From assembly GCA_027295645.1 (NCBI GenBank), contig JAPUKM010000075.1, forward strand, positions 1 to 5,826: a stretch of DNA of 5,826 bases, given 5' to 3'. The DNA is from Chloroflexota bacterium. GTDB lineage: Bacteria; Chloroflexota; Dehalococcoidia; Lucifugimonadales; JAPUKM01. The notes beneath the pieces were generated by a model. The model had not been told where the DNA came from. It was given only the letters and a program-made list of their open reading frames with translations, and made no database searches. Position numbers and translations under genes: made by a program. Below, piece by piece: positions 4,856 to 5,826 of this stretch (position 1 is its first letter; the number at the start of each line of letters is the position of its first letter).

Positions 4856-5826
4856 GTGAAAGCTGTACGGTATCATGAGCATGGAGGCCCGGAGAAGCTT
4901 GTCTACGAGGAGGTGCCCGACCCGACACCGGGTCACGGAGAGATACTGGTCAAAGTGGCCGCCACGGCCCTGAACCACCAGGACATACGACAGAGGACGG
5001 GCGGCGTGCCGCCACCCCATATCCTCGGACTTGATATCGCCGGCGACGTGGCCGCCCTTGGACAGGGAGTCACCTCGCCTCAGGTCGGCGATAAGATACT
5101 TCTCTATCCGGGAGTCAGCTGCGGCAACTGTGAGTTCTGCGACGCCGGCCAGCACAACTGGTGCGCCGACTACAAGCTCATAGGCGCTCAGCTTGAGGGA
5201 GGCTACGCCGAGTACGTGGTGGCCCCCGCCATCAATGCTAGACCCATACCGAACGGTATGTCATACACAGAGGCCGCAACGTTCCCCATCTGCATCAGCA
5301 CCGCATGGCGAAACATTCACACCAAGGGCCAGCTAAGACCGGGAGACCTCGTGCTCATACCCGGAGCGGGTAGCGGCGTCAGCGTCTTCGCCATTCAGAT
5401 CGCCAAGGCGTCGGGTGCCGTGGTGATCACCACAACCAGCACCGAAGAGAAGATGGGCAGGGCAACCGACCTGGGAGCCGACCACGTCATCAACTACAAG
5501 ACCGAGGATGTGCCCCGCGCCGTCCGTGAACTGACCAACGGGCGCGGCGTTGACCTGGCCATAGACCATGTGGGACAGGCCACCTGGGGGCAGAACCTGG
5601 CCTCCCTGCGCAAGGGTGGCCGTATGGTCAGCCTGGGAGCCACCAGCGGTGCAAGCTACCCGCTGGATATCTTCGACTTCTATCGCTCTGAGGTCGCCCT
5701 CATGGCCTCTGGCTCCCACACCCGCGGCGACTTCGACAACGGGATGAGACTGGTCGACCAGGGTCGCGTAAAGCCGGTGGTGGACAGCCTCTTCCCGCTG
5801 AAGGAGGCTGCGGAGGCCCATCGGCG
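4856..5826 (+). CDS. Zinc-type medium-chain dehydrogenase/reductase, NAD(P)-dependent (cut by right edge)
   Basis: An MDR-superfamily oxidoreductase of the alcohol dehydrogenase/quinone reductase type. The 323 visible residues are nearly the whole protein (family about 335-345). The N-terminal GroES-like domain starts MKAVRYHEHG. The structural-zinc lobe has four Cys: C89, C92, C95 and C103. The Rossmann fold has GAGSGV (170-175) and later LGADHVINY (206-214). The catalytic-zinc positions look lost: N40 where Cys is usual (ALNHQDI), Leu-Asp in place of the GHE His-Glu (GLDIAG, 58-63), and I145 where the third Cys ligand aligns. It therefore resembles the ALNHxD subgroup of putative quinone or enone reductases more than true alcohol dehydrogenases. 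STEEK (195-199) after the second strand lacks the acidic residue typical of strict NAD users, so NADPH is possible. The substrate is unknown. It is divergent from rpsP and has its own promoter. Confidence 0.9.
   Translation, partial: MKAVRYHEHGGPEKLVYEEVPDPTPGHGEILVKVAATALNHQDIRQRTGGVPPPHILGLDIAGDVAALGQGVTSPQVGDKILLYPGVSCGNCEFCDAGQHNWCADYKLIGAQLEGGYAEYVVAPAINARPIPNGMSYTEAATFPICISTAWRNIHTKGQLRPGDLVLIPGAGSGVSVFAIQIAKASGAVVITTTSTEEKMGRATDLGADHVINYKTEDVPRAVRELTNGRGVDLAIDHVGQATWGQNLASLRKGGRMVSLGATSGASYPLDIFDFYRSEVALMASGSHTRGDFDNGMRLVDQGRVKPVVDSLFPLKEAAEAHR

Noticed and set aside
5333..5821. 162-residue minus-strand frame opposite the dehydrogenase
   Set aside because: Antisense shadow of the Rossmann domain; no start signals.

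Overview
The window is about 60% GC bacterial chromosome with tightly packed genes, most of them conserved housekeeping genes. Protein-level resemblance, a family 4 Fe-S uracil-DNA glycosylase, a single RNase J, the rnj-ftsK adjacency and a consensus-type sigma-70 promoter suggest a Chloroflexota bacterium (Dehalococcoidia/SAR202-like). That placement is an inference from recall, held at low to moderate confidence. I see no RNA genes, CRISPR array, insertion sequence or tRNA.

Layout, reading leftward on the minus strand from 4730. A translation cluster comes first: rpsP (bS16), khpA (KH-domain RNA chaperone) and rimM (16S processing factor). It is driven by a near-perfect TTGACA-17-TACAAT promoter. 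An AT-richer patch follows (about 3271-3600, 42-48% GC against 63-68% in sampled neighbouring lines). It holds its own extended -10 promoter, a leader hairpin and a small unrecognised membrane-type ORF. Then come a family 4 uracil-DNA glycosylase gene, rnj (RNase J) and the 5' part of ftsK (membrane segments and the start of the motor region), which runs off the left edge. The last three genes are separated by 12 and 6 bases and look like one transcription unit. It probably starts at the promoter near 3600, so the small ORF would be its first gene.

On the plus strand from 4856 a zinc-type medium-chain dehydrogenase/reductase gene runs off the right edge with only its last residues missing. 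Its promoter lies back to back with that of rpsP. The two -35 hexamers are 2 bp apart and share a perfect 10-bp palindrome (4790-4799).

The genes cover ribosome maturation (rpsP, rimM, khpA), RNA decay and processing (rnj), base-excision repair of deaminated cytosine (UDG) and chromosome segregation (ftsK). The usual partners trmD and rplS do not follow rimM here. I found no convincing new multi-gene system. The points most worth a second look are the shared divergent promoter, the AT-rich leader with its small ORF, and several substitutions at conserved family positions.
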